NCBI GenBank assembly: GCA_023433685.1
Contig: JAEYUD010000257.1
Location: forward strand, 1 to 32,542
Reading direction: 5' to 3'
DNA: 32,542 nt
Source: Bacteroidota bacterium
GTDB lineage: Bacteria; Bacteroidota; Ignavibacteria; Ignavibacteriales; Ignavibacteriaceae
Positions 1-8,192 of this stretch are shown piece by piece. Under the pieces are notes generated by a model, which was not told where the DNA came from, did not search any database, and saw only the letters and a program-made list of their open reading frames with translations. The position numbers and the translations under genes are program-made. Numbering within the stretch: position 1 is the first letter of the stretch; the number at the start of each line of letters is the position of its first letter.

Positions 1-800
1 CTCTTAAAGTCATCAATTATTTCCTGAGTTAAAACTATTTCTTCAATTGCCCCAACTAAACGACTCTGGTGACGCACACCTGTATTTAATGTGTCGAACA
101 CCAAAACACTGTCAACATGGTTTAGTGGCTGCCCCCCAAGATACAATTTTGATAAATTTCGAACTAAGTGGCGAGGATTAAGATACAATTTAAGAATGCT
201 TACAATCGTCTGTCCCTCACGAGTTGCTATTTCTACAGCCTTATCAGGTTCAACATCAATATCAACAACTAAAGTTAGTTTCCCTGGAATATTTCCTGAT
301 ACAAGTTCTACAAATCTCTTCTGCTCAATCGGCTTGCCTGTTACATCTTTCGGCTTGATCTGGTCCAAGAAAGATAATATCTCTGACGACAGATAACTTG
401 GAGGATTTTGGAGAAACTGATAAGGTCCGAGTTTGAAAGTTTCCATTTCCGATTTAAGACCACTTATTGGAAGAAACACTCGCGAACTGAATGTTAAAGA
501 GATCAATCGTTTAAGCAAATCTTCCATTCCAATTTTCAAAGATTCTGTGTCCGATAGAATTCTTTCAAGGGAATTAATAAATTCTTTTTCTATAAATGAA
601 TTACTGAGTTTGAGTCCAAGATTTTGATATTTTGCTATTTCCTCAATAATTTCGCTAAAATGATCTTCCATTTCTCGATTAAAATAGAAGCCCTGACGAC
701 CAATTTGACGAAGTGCCAGTGAAGTTTTATCAGATGACTGTTTACTATTATAATCAGTGAGTTCTATAACAAAGCTTTCTATCAAATTGCTAAGTCGCAT
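1..800 (-). CDS. Hypothetical protein, partial (C-terminus beyond window edge)
   Basis: An uninterrupted minus-strand reading frame runs from the ATG at 800 to the left edge, giving at least 266 residues without a stop. The start MRLSNLIESFVIEL follows an AT-rich leader with no clear Shine-Dalgarno, as is common in Bacteroidota. The N-terminal half looks helical and charged. The middle contains a hydrophobic strand (GKLTLVVDIDVEP, about residues 177-189) followed by KAVEIATREGQTIVSILKLYL. That arrangement loosely recalls the N-terminal regions of some HEPN-containing (ApeA-like) proteins, but I cannot see the diagnostic RxxxxH motif, which would lie outside the window. I do not recognise the family. 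It lies in the same orientation as the nuclease-like gene to its right, in the same AT-rich segment. Coding is inferred from the long open frame and plausible composition. Confidence 0.7.
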   Translation of the reverse strand, partial: MRLSNLIESFVIELTDYNSKQSSDKTSLALRQIGRQGFYFNREMEDHFSEIIEEIAKYQNLGLKLSNSFIEKEFINSLERILSDTESLKIGMEDLLKRLISLTFSSRVFLPISGLKSEMETFKLGPYQFLQNPPSYLSSEILSFLDQIKPKDVTGKPIEQKRFVELVSGNIPGKLTLVVDIDVEPDKAVEIATREGQTIVSILKLYLNPRHLVRNLSKLYLGGQPLNHVDSVLVFDTLNTGVRHQSRLVGAIEEIVLTQEIIDDFK

Positions 801-987
801 TTTTTCGATTTTTATTGAATATTGTTTTTCAAAACTAAATTAATGAGGCTTGATATTTATTTATGAGCACTTTTTAACAGAATTTATGAGATCCAACCTT
901 TTTCTGAACCTTAAAATCTAACACTTGTGAATTGAATCCAAAAGAACATTCTGCTGATAATTTGCTTCCTGTTATTTTTATCTTTAT

Positions 988-2169
988 TTATTTTCCTAAT
1001 GAAAAATCATAAAGTGGTCTTAACAGATTTAAATACTCAATCGAAGTCTTAACAAAGTCTTTTGAGTTTAATTTTTTATCGTCCCTTTCAAAGCTGAAGT
1101 GACACCAGGTAAGAATCAATGGGTATTGATCGGCCTTCTTTTGAATAAAAACGACATCATCCAACTGAATATCCTCACCACATTTAACAGATGCGACCGG
1201 AATATTATCATAAGTCCTTATTCTTTTAAATTCCCGTTTTTGGAGCTCATTATGAAATCCTGGCAAGTTACTTAACAACTCTAACAAAATGTCAGGCTTT
1301 GCTTTAACATATTTGTAAAATCTTTTAGCCGGAATCTTGCCTTCTACAATGAATCCGATTGAAAAGGTGTTCCTATCGAGAACAAAATTAAAATGGGGGA
1401 CATTAACTTTGGATTTAGTTTCATCAGACAAGGTTCCCCAAATGTGATCACTTTTCTCTTGTAAATTACCAACTTCAACTTTCAATCCTTTGTACGATGG
1501 AATGGATTGTATTTCCATCTGAATTGCATCCAGATATTTTATTAGTTTCTGCTTTACTATTGATCTTATCTCTTTCTTTGGATCGTCATCAATATATAAA
1601 AAGGAATCAAAATCTTCTTTTGTGAATCCATTAAACGGTGCCATACCAATACTTTCCATGTATTTAAGAAATTGAATAATGATGAAATTATCCTCTGTTT
1701 TTTTGCTCATTAAATAATCACTGAATATCAGATAAATCTTCTCCCAAGTGATAAATTTCAGGCGACGGTTGCAGATTGTGTTAACTACATTGAGATCAGA
1801 ATTCCGAGGAGTTATAATAATGAGTAAAGATTCTCCGATTGATGCCAGATGATTATTGATCTGTTTCTCTTCTAAACGAGCCTGCACTTTACTTTCAATA
1901 TAATAATCGGTTTTGCCTATACGGATCTGTGCATCAGGTCTGCTGAGAAGTTCAGAAACCTGCATATCATACTTGGGTGTCTGGTCTTTGATAAACGGAA
2001 TATTTAGATATTTTAGAAGATGGTAGAGAAGTTCTACATTGGAGTATTCCAATGTGTTTATCAGTGCTTTAGTAGTATTATCTTCAATTTGTTTGTCGGC
2101 TAGTCTATCAGAACTGTGAGTCCCTCTGAAATAGTAGAAGATGTTACGATAAGGATTAAATTTTTTCAT
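988..2169 (-). CDS. Putative PD-(D/E)XK superfamily nuclease-like protein of unknown role
   Basis: A 393-aa protein. The N-terminal 130 residues carry a recognisable PD-(D/E)XK arrangement: a helix with DNTTKALINTLE (about 30-41), then PDAQIRIG with Asp79, then YYIESKV with Glu92 and Lys94, then a helix and the hydrophobic strand SLLIIITPR (about 114-122). Such folds occur in restriction, repair and defence nucleases, and this is the basis for the call. The remaining 260 residues match nothing I recognise and could hold a recognition or effector module. The ATG at 2169 has no strong Shine-Dalgarno. The surrounding DNA is clearly more AT-rich than the housekeeping genes further right, and the neighbour at 1-800 points the same way, which would fit an accessory or defence segment. 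The nuclease activity is inferred from motif spacing only. Confidence 0.62.
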   Translation of the reverse strand: MKKFNPYRNIFYYFRGTHSSDRLADKQIEDNTTKALINTLEYSNVELLYHLLKYLNIPFIKDQTPKYDMQVSELLSRPDAQIRIGKTDYYIESKVQARLEEKQINNHLASIGESLLIIITPRNSDLNVVNTICNRRLKFITWEKIYLIFSDYLMSKKTEDNFIIIQFLKYMESIGMAPFNGFTKEDFDSFLYIDDDPKKEIRSIVKQKLIKYLDAIQMEIQSIPSYKGLKVEVGNLQEKSDHIWGTLSDETKSKVNVPHFNFVLDRNTFSIGFIVEGKIPAKRFYKYVKAKPDILLELLSNLPGFHNELQKREFKRIRTYDNIPVASVKCGEDIQLDDVVFIQKKADQYPLILTWCHFSFERDDKKLNSKDFVKTSIEYLNLLRPLYDFSLGK

Positions 2170-2349
2170 TATAAAGGTTTTCTAAATAACAAACATTATC
2201 AGTAATTATTCGTGTTTTTGGTCATTCAGCTATTCAATCGTCCGAGTGGGCACTATTCCTTTATAGATTAAAATGTTCACCGTCCTGAACAAAATTATTA
2301 TAAATCCAATTAACAATCAAATCTAAATAACCTCCTACAATTTAACCCC

Positions 2350-2457
2350 TTATTTATCCTTAATTTTTAGCAGTCTGTTAAATAGTTTTTCACCTGTTTG
2401 TAAAAAATAATTGTAGTCATCTTTAATTCGGGTGACTTCTTTTTTTATGTATTTCAT
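2350..2457 (-). CDS. Possible small ORF or downstream fragment of a broken gene
   Basis: A 35-codon frame starts with an ATG that overlaps the stop of the upstream frame (ATGA overlap at 2454-2457) and encodes a lysine-rich peptide, MKYIKKEVTRIKDDYNYFLQ and onward. It could be a translationally coupled small protein, or the continuation of the upstream frame after a frameshift. I cannot recognise it. Its short length and the decayed look of the neighbourhood make its status uncertain. Confidence 0.25.
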   Translation of the reverse strand: MKYIKKEVTRIKDDYNYFLQTGEKLFNRLLKIKDK

Positions 2458-2639
2458 GGCTTCAATCCAGGAGGTAGTTGGGGCGCCGGGATATCCGATG
2501 ATTCAGGGATATAGATCCGCTGTTTTTCTCTGAGTTTTGATTCACCCGGAAGGCGGCTTTTGTAATCGGCAGCTATCAGATTCTGATATCTCTCAAATAC
2601 AATGACAGCATATTTATCGAGCCTGTCAAAATGGGACAA
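2454..2639 (-). pseudogene. Probable remnant of an unidentified gene
   Basis: The frame is open for about 90 codons on the minus strand, up to a stop near 2718, but the only starts are weak. The longest usual choice is a TTG at 2639 giving LSHFDRLDKYAVIVFERYQN and on to a proline-rich tail (IPAPQLPPGLKP). No ribosome binding site or ATG is present, and the frame extends upstream of the TTG with protein-like sequence (SYFLKTSDFLRPLSNIIY). That pattern is what a truncated gene leaves behind. A functional small protein cannot be excluded. The family is not recognised. Confidence 0.3.
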
Positions 2640-2774
2640 ATATATAATGTTGGACAGCGGTCTGAGAAAATCAGATGTTTTCAGGAAGTACGATATTCCC
2701 GTACCTGTAATTCGTCAATGGTAATAATCAGTTATAAAATAGTCAATTTTGACATGATTACCGGTTAACAAGAT

Positions 2775-3257
2775 CTAATTCACTGACTTACTTCGTAATC
2801 CCAAATAATACAAACTGGAATTGTCCCGTTCGATAATCTGATATAGCTGTATTACATATTTTGGATTTACATAATTCTGAATCACATTGCCCGTGCGCTG
2901 TACAGCCTCGCCTTCCAGTATGTAACCACATTTTATCAGTTCGGTACTAAAATATTGCAAAAACTTTTTGTCTTTCGAGGTCAAAGCGAGGTAGTAATAA
3001 CCATCTGAAAGGAGCGTAACAGAGATATCTTGCGACTTGGTCTGTTTACTTTTAACTTTCGAATATTTATACTCAATACCCTCCTCTTGTTTTACGGTAT
3101 TTTTGAATTTAAACCCCTCCTTAACCAAAATCGAATCGATTTTCTTTTTGTCCGGGCAATTTTCAACAACGCTCTCCAAAGTGAATGGTTTTATTAGTTG
3201 GGGGAATGTTATATTTATTCCCAAAATGATAAAAACGATAAAAAAATATTTTTTCAT
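2775..3257 (-). CDS. Secreted hypothetical protein
   Basis: A 160-aa protein whose first 20 residues (MKKYFFIVFIILGINITFPQ) form a clear Sec signal peptide: two lysines, then a hydrophobic core. No lipobox cysteine follows, so a periplasmic or extracellular soluble protein is more likely than a lipoprotein. The mature part is lysine-rich with alternating hydrophobic residues, suggesting a small alpha/beta domain; Cys34 and Cys109 could form a disulfide. No family is recognised. The gene stands alone: a short inverted repeat (GTCAA-TT-TTGAC, 2742-2753) lies just past its stop, and the gene on its other side is transcribed divergently. Composition is AT-rich like the rest of the left end. Confidence 0.72.
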   Translation of the reverse strand: MKKYFFIVFIILGINITFPQLIKPFTLESVVENCPDKKKIDSILVKEGFKFKNTVKQEEGIEYKYSKVKSKQTKSQDISVTLLSDGYYYLALTSKDKKFLQYFSTELIKCGYILEGEAVQRTGNVIQNYVNPKYVIQLYQIIERDNSSLYYLGLRSKSVN

Positions 3258-3335
3258 TTAGTTGCTTTGAGCTATTAGTTTAAGCATATATTTAGTTGAA
3301 TCAATCATCCAAAAATATTTATTAAAGATAATATC

Positions 3336-3345
3336 TCCACGTGGA
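3336..3345. promoter_or_regulatory. Palindrome TCCACGTGGA in divergent intergenic region
   Basis: A perfect 10-bp palindrome lies in the roughly 200-bp space between the divergently transcribed secreted-protein gene (start 3257) and the DUF1801 gene (start 3457). The position suits an operator, but no recognised regulator family is implied and a chance palindrome is possible. Confidence 0.2.
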
Positions 3346-3456
3346 AATTGTACTAATTCCCCCAACCTCATTTAATATAACTTGCATTTCATTTTAACCC
3401 GTCAGTTATGTAATTTGAGGCACGGAATTTTCATAATCGAAACGGAGAAATATAGC

Positions 3457-3831
3457 ATGCGTAAAAACCTGACCACAATTGATGAATATATTTCAGAGGC
3501 TGATGAAAGCGTCAGGGGGATACTCCAACAAATTAGGGGAATTATTTCTGAAGCAGCACCGGGAACAACGGAATGTATAAGTTACGGCATGCCGGCATTT
3601 CGTCTGCGACGGGTGGTTGTGTATTTCGCCGCTTTCAAAAATCATGTCAGCCTTTTCCCCGGAGGATCGGGTGTTGCAGCATTTGCGAAAGAATTGAAGC
3701 AATGGAAGTGGTCAAAAGGCACAATACAATTCCCGTTTGAGCAGCCACTTCCGGTTGAGCTTATAAAAAGAATTGTTGCTTTCAGGTTGAAGGAAGAAAC
3801 CGAAAGAGATAAATCAAGAAAAAACACTTGA
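3457..3831 (+). CDS. DUF1801 (YdhG-like) domain protein
   Basis: The start at 3457 is chosen because GGAG sits nine bases ahead of it and the protein then begins MRKNLTTIDEYISEAD, the usual DUF1801 opening; the frame is open a further 25 codons upstream without protein-like sequence. The 124-aa product carries the family core: a helical N-terminus (VRGILQQIRGIISEAAP), then the conserved ECISYGMPAFR segment, VVVYFAAFKNHVSLFP, and a C-terminal SKGTIQFPFEQPLP followed by a basic helix. The length matches the family. Members include YdhG and proteins proposed as iron chaperones, but the biochemical role is not established, so only the domain name is used. A cluster of TTACGCAA repeats follows, ahead of the ATPase gene. 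Confidence 0.88.
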   Translation: MRKNLTTIDEYISEADESVRGILQQIRGIISEAAPGTTECISYGMPAFRLRRVVVYFAAFKNHVSLFPGGSGVAAFAKELKQWKWSKGTIQFPFEQPLPVELIKRIVAFRLKEETERDKSRKNT

Positions 3832-3844
3832 CAGGTGATCAAAT

Positions 3845-3879
3845 AATTGCGTAATTTACGCAACGCTTTTTACGCAATT
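3845..3879. promoter_or_regulatory. Operator-like cluster of three TTGCGTAA/TTACGCAA sites
   Basis: Three copies of one 8-mer occur within 35 bp immediately upstream of the ATPase gene: TTGCGTAA at 3847-3854, and its complement TTACGCAA at 3856-3863 and 3870-3877. The first two form a perfect inverted repeat with a 1-nt spacer. The first and third extend to a 10-bp inverted repeat (AATTGCGTAA at 3845-3854 and TTACGCAATT at 3870-3879). The ATPase start codon lies 15 nt beyond. A binding site for a dimeric repressor, or a hairpin between the two genes, would both fit. Confidence 0.4.
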
Positions 3880-3893
3880 CATTCTTGACTTTT

Positions 3894-5021
3894 ATGAAAC
3901 CAAAAAATCCTTTTGTGCTCACCGGCTACATTTCCCCCGAATATTTCTGTGACAGACAGAAGGAGACCCGCCGGACAATTGAAGCTGTGACCAACGGCAG
4001 GAATCTCGTAATTTTTTCACTTCGCAGATTGGGGAAAACTCAACTTGTTAAACATTCATTTCACTTCCTGAAAGAGGAAGAGGGCTGTGTCGTGATCTAC
4101 CTCGATATTCTGCACACAAGGAACCTCAGGGATTTTACGCAGGCTCTTGGCGATGCAATCTTCTCTTCGATCAGCAAGAGCCCTGCATCCATATTGGAAA
4201 TGGCGGGGAAAGTGCTGACAAACCTTAGGCTGTCTGTCGGGTATGATCCGTTTACCGGTCAGCCGTCACTTTCACTTGATCTTCGGGACGCAAGGGAAAC
4301 GGAAACGACACTTTCGCGACTATTTGGCTTTCTCTCTAAACAGAGTAAAGAGATTACAGTTGCCATCGATGAATTTCAGCAGATCAGTCATTACCCCGAG
4401 AAGAATGTGGAAGCACTCCTTCGTTCATTTATTTCGGAAAGCGGGAATGTGAGATATATTTTTTCAGGAAGCAGTTCTCATTTGCTGGTTTCGATGTTCA
4501 ATTCGGCTGTCCGTCCCTTTTATGGAAGTGCGGAATTAATGAAACTTGGGAAAATCGAGAGAGAAGAGTATACTGACTTTATCATCACCCTTCTGGAAAA
4601 ACATGGGAAAAGCATTAAAAAAGAGACCGTTACCTCTGTTCTCGACTGGTGCCGTGACCATACATTTTATGTGCAGTATGCCTTCAACAAATTGTACAAC
4701 GCTACAGGTAAAAAGATTGAGGATAGCGACACAGCTGATGTAAGACGAACGATCCTCGAAGAAAACGAGCCTTCGTATTACACTTATTACAGGTTGCTCA
4801 CCAAAACACAGTGGGAACTCCTCTCTGCCATCGGGAATGAACCCCTGGGTGCCGAAGGAATTTATTCAAACAGTTTCATACAAAAGCATCACCTTGGAAG
4901 CACCAGTTCCGTAAGAACCGCCCTGAATGCCCTGCTTGTTCGGGAATTGATCTACGAGGAAGAAGAAAAATATTTTGTGTATGATGTTTTCTTAAGCAGG
5001 TGGCTTGAGAGGAGGTATTAG
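3894..5021 (+). CDS. P-loop ATPase of the archaeal ATPase_2 (STAND/MNS-like) type with C-terminal winged helix
   Basis: The ATG at 3894 is preferred over a TTG three codons upstream because the protein then begins MKPKNPFVLTGYISPEYFCD, the usual N-terminus of this family (a short segment ending near a D-R-x-x-E box). The product is 375 aa. A Walker A of the RRLGKTQ type is at about 44-50 (Lys48, Thr49). A Walker B with acidic pair EITVAIDEFQQ is at about 153-163. A sensor-like FSGSSSH is followed by RPFYGSAELMKLG, a conserved segment in PF01637-type ATPases. The last 80 residues look like a winged helix (TQWELLSAIGNEPLG, then SSVRTALNALLVRELI). Family members are common in Bacteroidota, often as solitary ATPases near mobile DNA, and their substrates are mostly unknown. 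The upstream repeat cluster suggests dedicated regulation. Confidence 0.85.
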   Translation: MKPKNPFVLTGYISPEYFCDRQKETRRTIEAVTNGRNLVIFSLRRLGKTQLVKHSFHFLKEEEGCVVIYLDILHTRNLRDFTQALGDAIFSSISKSPASILEMAGKVLTNLRLSVGYDPFTGQPSLSLDLRDARETETTLSRLFGFLSKQSKEITVAIDEFQQISHYPEKNVEALLRSFISESGNVRYIFSGSSSHLLVSMFNSAVRPFYGSAELMKLGKIEREEYTDFIITLLEKHGKSIKKETVTSVLDWCRDHTFYVQYAFNKLYNATGKKIEDSDTADVRRTILEENEPSYYTYYRLLTKTQWELLSAIGNEPLGAEGIYSNSFIQKHHLGSTSSVRTALNALLVRELIYEEEEKYFVYDVFLSRWLERRY

Positions 5022-5035
5022 TCCGCCGCGGCGGA
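5022..5035. repeat. GC-rich perfect palindrome TCCGCCGCGGCGGA
   Basis: A 14-bp perfect palindrome begins immediately after the stop codon of the ATPase gene; flanking TAG and TTA extend the pairing in RNA to about 17 bp with one G-U pair. No T-run follows, so it is not a standard terminator. Palindromes with the same CCGCGG core occur at 32260-32273 and 32317-32332, suggesting a dispersed repeat family placed at gene ends. Confidence 0.55.
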
Positions 5036-5133
5036 TTAGGTACCATTGCCCCCCCGCAATTATCCAGAATCTTTTCCGTAATTTTAATGTTGATTTTTAA
5101 AAAATTCTGATCCAACAAGGCAATCCAAAAAAA

Positions 5134-8010
5134 ATGAAAACTTTTGAAATATTCGACAGGTTTGAGAAACGACATATCGGACCGGGTGAACATGAGATCA
5201 AGTTGATGCTCGACGAAGTCGGCGTCAGTTCAGTTGATCAGTTGATCGATGAAACCGTACCTCCCCATATCAGATTAAAGGAACCACTTCCACAATTCGA
5301 TGCCCTCTCAGAAAACGGATACATTGAGTATCTCAGGGAAGCCGGCAAGAAAAATACAATTGCCAAATCATACATCGGTATGGGCTACTACCCGACCGTC
5401 ACCCCCGCGGTTATCCTCAGAAACATCCTTGAGAATCCGGGCTGGTACACGCAATACACCCCCTACCAGGCAGAGATCGCGCAGGGCCGCCTCGAAGCCC
5501 TGATGAACTTCCAGACTGTTGTGGCTGATCTTACAGGTCTCCCGATAGCTAACGCCTCACTTCTTGATGAAGGAACTGCCGCCTCGGAAGCAATGCTGAT
5601 GCTTTTCGCCAACAAGGCTAACAAAAACGCGGTTAAATTCTTCGTTGATGAGGATATTTTCCCCCAGACCATTGAAGTGCTGCAGACCCGCGCGTTACCG
5701 AAAGGTATCGAACTTGTTACCGGAAATTACGCTGAAACAACCCTTGACGACTCATTCTTCGGTCTCATCCTTCAATACCCCTCAGGCAAAGGCGAAGTAA
5801 AGGATTACAAAGATTTTATAGAAAAAGCCAAAGCGGTTAATGTGCCCGCGGTTGTTGCCACTGATCTGATTGCCCTCACACTCCTCACCCCTCCCGGTGA
5901 GTTCGGTGCCGAAGTGGCGGTCGGTTCATCACAAAGATTCGGTGTGCCGATGGGTTACGGCGGTCCGCACGCGGCATTCTTCGCCTGCTCCGACAGATTT
6001 AAAAGAGTGATCCCCGGCAGGATCATCGGTGCTTCAACCGACGCTGCCGGCAACCTCGCGTTCAGAATGGCACTCCAGACCCGCGAGCAGCACATCAGAC
6101 GCGAAAAAGCGACCAGCAACATCTGCACCGCGCAGGTTCTCCTTGCGGTTATTGCTTCGATGTACGCGGTTTATCACGGACCGGAAGGCCTGAAGCAGAT
6201 CGCTTCCCGCATTCACAGTTTTACAGGTTTGCTCGATCTCGCCCTTCGTGATCTCGGTTTCAAACTGACCAATTCAGTCTATTTTGATACTCTTCACGTC
6301 AGCTTGACACCTGAAGAATCCGCAAAACTCCGCAGGGAAGCTGAAGCACTTAACTATAACTTCAGATATTTTGCCGATGGATCAGTTGGCATCTCGCTCC
6401 ACCAGACCACAAAACTGATGGATATCATTGAGATCATATCGATCTTCACCACAGCGTTCGATATGAACGACTTCAAGGTGAACCTCTCTGAACTGAAAGA
6501 TAAAGTGGCGGAATCATACCCCGCTCCTTTTGAGAGAACATCGCCTTACCTGACACATCCGACTTTCAAAAGGTACCACTCAGAGACTGAGTTCCTCCGT
6601 TACGTTAAAAAACTTGAGAACAAAGATCTTTCTCTGGCGCACTCGATGATCCCGCTCGGTTCATGCACAATGAAACTGAACGCTACAAGCGAGATGCTCG
6701 GAATCACGATGCCCGAGTTTGCTTCGATCCACCCGTTCGCCCCTGCTTATCAGGTTGAAGGACTAACAAAGATCATCACCGATCTTTCTGACCACCTCGC
6801 TGATATTACCGGCTTCCCGGGCGTTTCGCTCCAGCCTAATTCAGGCGCGCAGGGTGAATACGCGGGTCTGATGGTTATCAGAGAGTATCACATCAGCCGT
6901 GGAGATACACACCGTGATGTGGTGCTTATCCCCTCATCGGCTCACGGTACAAACCCCGCGAGCGCGGTTATGGCCGGAATGAGCGTTGTGGTTGTTGCAT
7001 GCGACGATCACGGTAACATTGATGTTGCCGATCTTAAATTAAAAGCAGAGCAGCATAAAGGCCGTCTTTCAGCTCTCATGGTTACCTACCCCTCAACACA
7101 CGGCGTGTTTGAGGAGTCGATAATCGAGATATGCGAAACGATCCACAAATTCGGCGGACAGGTATACATGGACGGTGCCAACATGAACGCCCAGGTAGGT
7201 CTTACTTCACCGGCGACAATCGGCGCTGATGTTTGCCACCTGAACCTCCACAAGACTTTCGCGATTCCGCACGGCGGAGGCGGTCCGGGCGTTGGTCCCA
7301 TCTGCTGCGCTGAGCACCTGAAACCTTTCCTCCCCTCCCACTCCGTCGTTAAAACGGGTGGAGAGTCGGGCGTAACCGCCATTTCAGCGGCTCCTTTCGG
7401 TAGCGCGCTTATACTGGTGATATCGCTCGGATACATCAAGATGCTCGGCTCGGAAGGTCTTACAAACTCGACCAAAATGGCGATCCTGAACGCCAACTAC
7501 ATCAAGAAGAAACTTGATCCGCATTACAAAACACTCTACTCCGGCAAGAATGGACGTGTTGCCCATGAAATGATCCTCGACATGAGGGAGTTCAAGCAGA
7601 CAGCCCACATCGAGGTTGAAGACATGGCAAAGAGGCTGATGGACTACAGCTTCCACGCCCCGACCGTCTCTTTCCCTGTTGCCGGCACACTGATGGTTGA
7701 ACCGACTGAATCAGAATCGCTCTACGAACTCGACAGGTTCATCGACGCGATGATCGCCATACGTCAGGAGATCGCCGAGATCGAAAGCGGCATTGCTGAC
7801 CAAAGCGACAATGTGCTGAAAAACTCGCCGCACACCATGCAGATGCTGATGGCCGATGAGTGGAACCACTCCTACTCCCGTGAGAAGGCCGGTTACCCGC
7901 TCCCGTCGCTCAAAGCGAACAAGTTCTGGCCCACGGTTACAAGGATCAACTCCGCCCTCGGCGACAGGAACCTGATCTGTACCTGCACCCCGATAGAAGA
8001 GTATATGTAG
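5134..8010 (+). CDS. gcvP: Glycine dehydrogenase (aminomethyl-transferring), P-protein of the glycine cleavage system
   Basis: A 958-aa single-chain P-protein, the full length for the fused form rather than the split GcvPA/GcvPB form. It is a PLP enzyme that decarboxylates glycine and passes the aminomethyl group to lipoylated GcvH in the cytoplasm. Recognisable landmarks are the N-terminal FEKRHIGPGEHE, the active-site loop LNLHKTFAIPHGGGGPG with the Schiff-base lysine at about residue 707, IPLGSCTMKLNAT, SSAHGTNPASAVMAGM, and the C-terminal YPLPSLKANKFWPTVTRI. The start is the ATG at 5134; an AAGG lies rather far upstream, so translation initiation looks weak or Shine-Dalgarno-independent. 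No gcvT, gcvH or lpd lies nearby, so partners must be elsewhere. It appears monocistronic, with a hairpin 41 nt after the stop. I see no glycine riboswitch fold in the short leader. Confidence 0.98.
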   Translation: MKTFEIFDRFEKRHIGPGEHEIKLMLDEVGVSSVDQLIDETVPPHIRLKEPLPQFDALSENGYIEYLREAGKKNTIAKSYIGMGYYPTVTPAVILRNILENPGWYTQYTPYQAEIAQGRLEALMNFQTVVADLTGLPIANASLLDEGTAASEAMLMLFANKANKNAVKFFVDEDIFPQTIEVLQTRALPKGIELVTGNYAETTLDDSFFGLILQYPSGKGEVKDYKDFIEKAKAVNVPAVVATDLIALTLLTPPGEFGAEVAVGSSQRFGVPMGYGGPHAAFFACSDRFKRVIPGRIIGASTDAAGNLAFRMALQTREQHIRREKATSNICTAQVLLAVIASMYAVYHGPEGLKQIASRIHSFTGLLDLALRDLGFKLTNSVYFDTLHVSLTPEESAKLRREAEALNYNFRYFADGSVGISLHQTTKLMDIIEIISIFTTAFDMNDFKVNLSELKDKVAESYPAPFERTSPYLTHPTFKRYHSETEFLRYVKKLENKDLSLAHSMIPLGSCTMKLNATSEMLGITMPEFASIHPFAPAYQVEGLTKIITDLSDHLADITGFPGVSLQPNSGAQGEYAGLMVIREYHISRGDTHRDVVLIPSSAHGTNPASAVMAGMSVVVVACDDHGNIDVADLKLKAEQHKGRLSALMVTYPSTHGVFEESIIEICETIHKFGGQVYMDGANMNAQVGLTSPATIGADVCHLNLHKTFAIPHGGGGPGVGPICCAEHLKPFLPSHSVVKTGGESGVTAISAAPFGSALILVISLGYIKMLGSEGLTNSTKMAILNANYIKKKLDPHYKTLYSGKNGRVAHEMILDMREFKQTAHIEVEDMAKRLMDYSFHAPTVSFPVAGTLMVEPTESESLYELDRFIDAMIAIRQEIAEIESGIADQSDNVLKNSPHTMQMLMADEWNHSYSREKAGYPLPSLKANKFWPTVTRINSALGDRNLICTCTPIEEYM

Positions 8011-8051
8011 TTAGATCAGGCACCTTGCGCCGGTTGTTATTTGCACTTTAA

Positions 8052-8082
8052 GAAAATGGAAGAGCGAACCTCTTCCATTTTC
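8052..8082 (+). terminator. Hairpin terminator after gcvP
   Basis: A 13-bp perfect stem (GAAAATGGAAGAG at 8052-8064 paired with 8070-8082) with a 5-nt loop CGAAC lies 41 nt after the gcvP stop, followed by an AT-rich TATTTAT. The T-run is short, so it may be an imperfect intrinsic terminator or a 3'-end stabilising hairpin. Confidence 0.65.
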
Positions 8083-8192
8083 TATTTATCTCCCCGGCAC
8101 TGTTTTTTACCCCGCTGGTTCGACCTGGGTTACAAAAAGTGAACACCTGATTGGTTATATTCGCACATTACATCAACAAACTTTACATTAAT

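Noticed and set aside
91..627. Two plus-strand open frames (101 and 64 codons) at the left edge
   Set aside because: They lie entirely opposite a continuous minus-strand frame of at least 266 codons with a better protein-like composition; they are shadows of that gene.
3037..3261. Plus-strand 74-codon frame opposite the secreted hypothetical protein
   Set aside because: The minus-strand frame carries a clear signal peptide and a full coding frame; the plus-strand frame covers only part of it and is its complement shadow.
5036..5133. Glycine riboswitch upstream of gcvP
   Set aside because: The leader is under 100 nt and does not show the paired aptamer helices expected; nothing more than AT-rich sequence is visible.
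7086..7656. Antisense frames of 136 and 90 codons inside gcvP
   Set aside because: gcvP is conserved across this region, including the active-site lysine loop; the antisense frames arise from its GC-rich codon use and have no ribosome binding site or recognisable domain.
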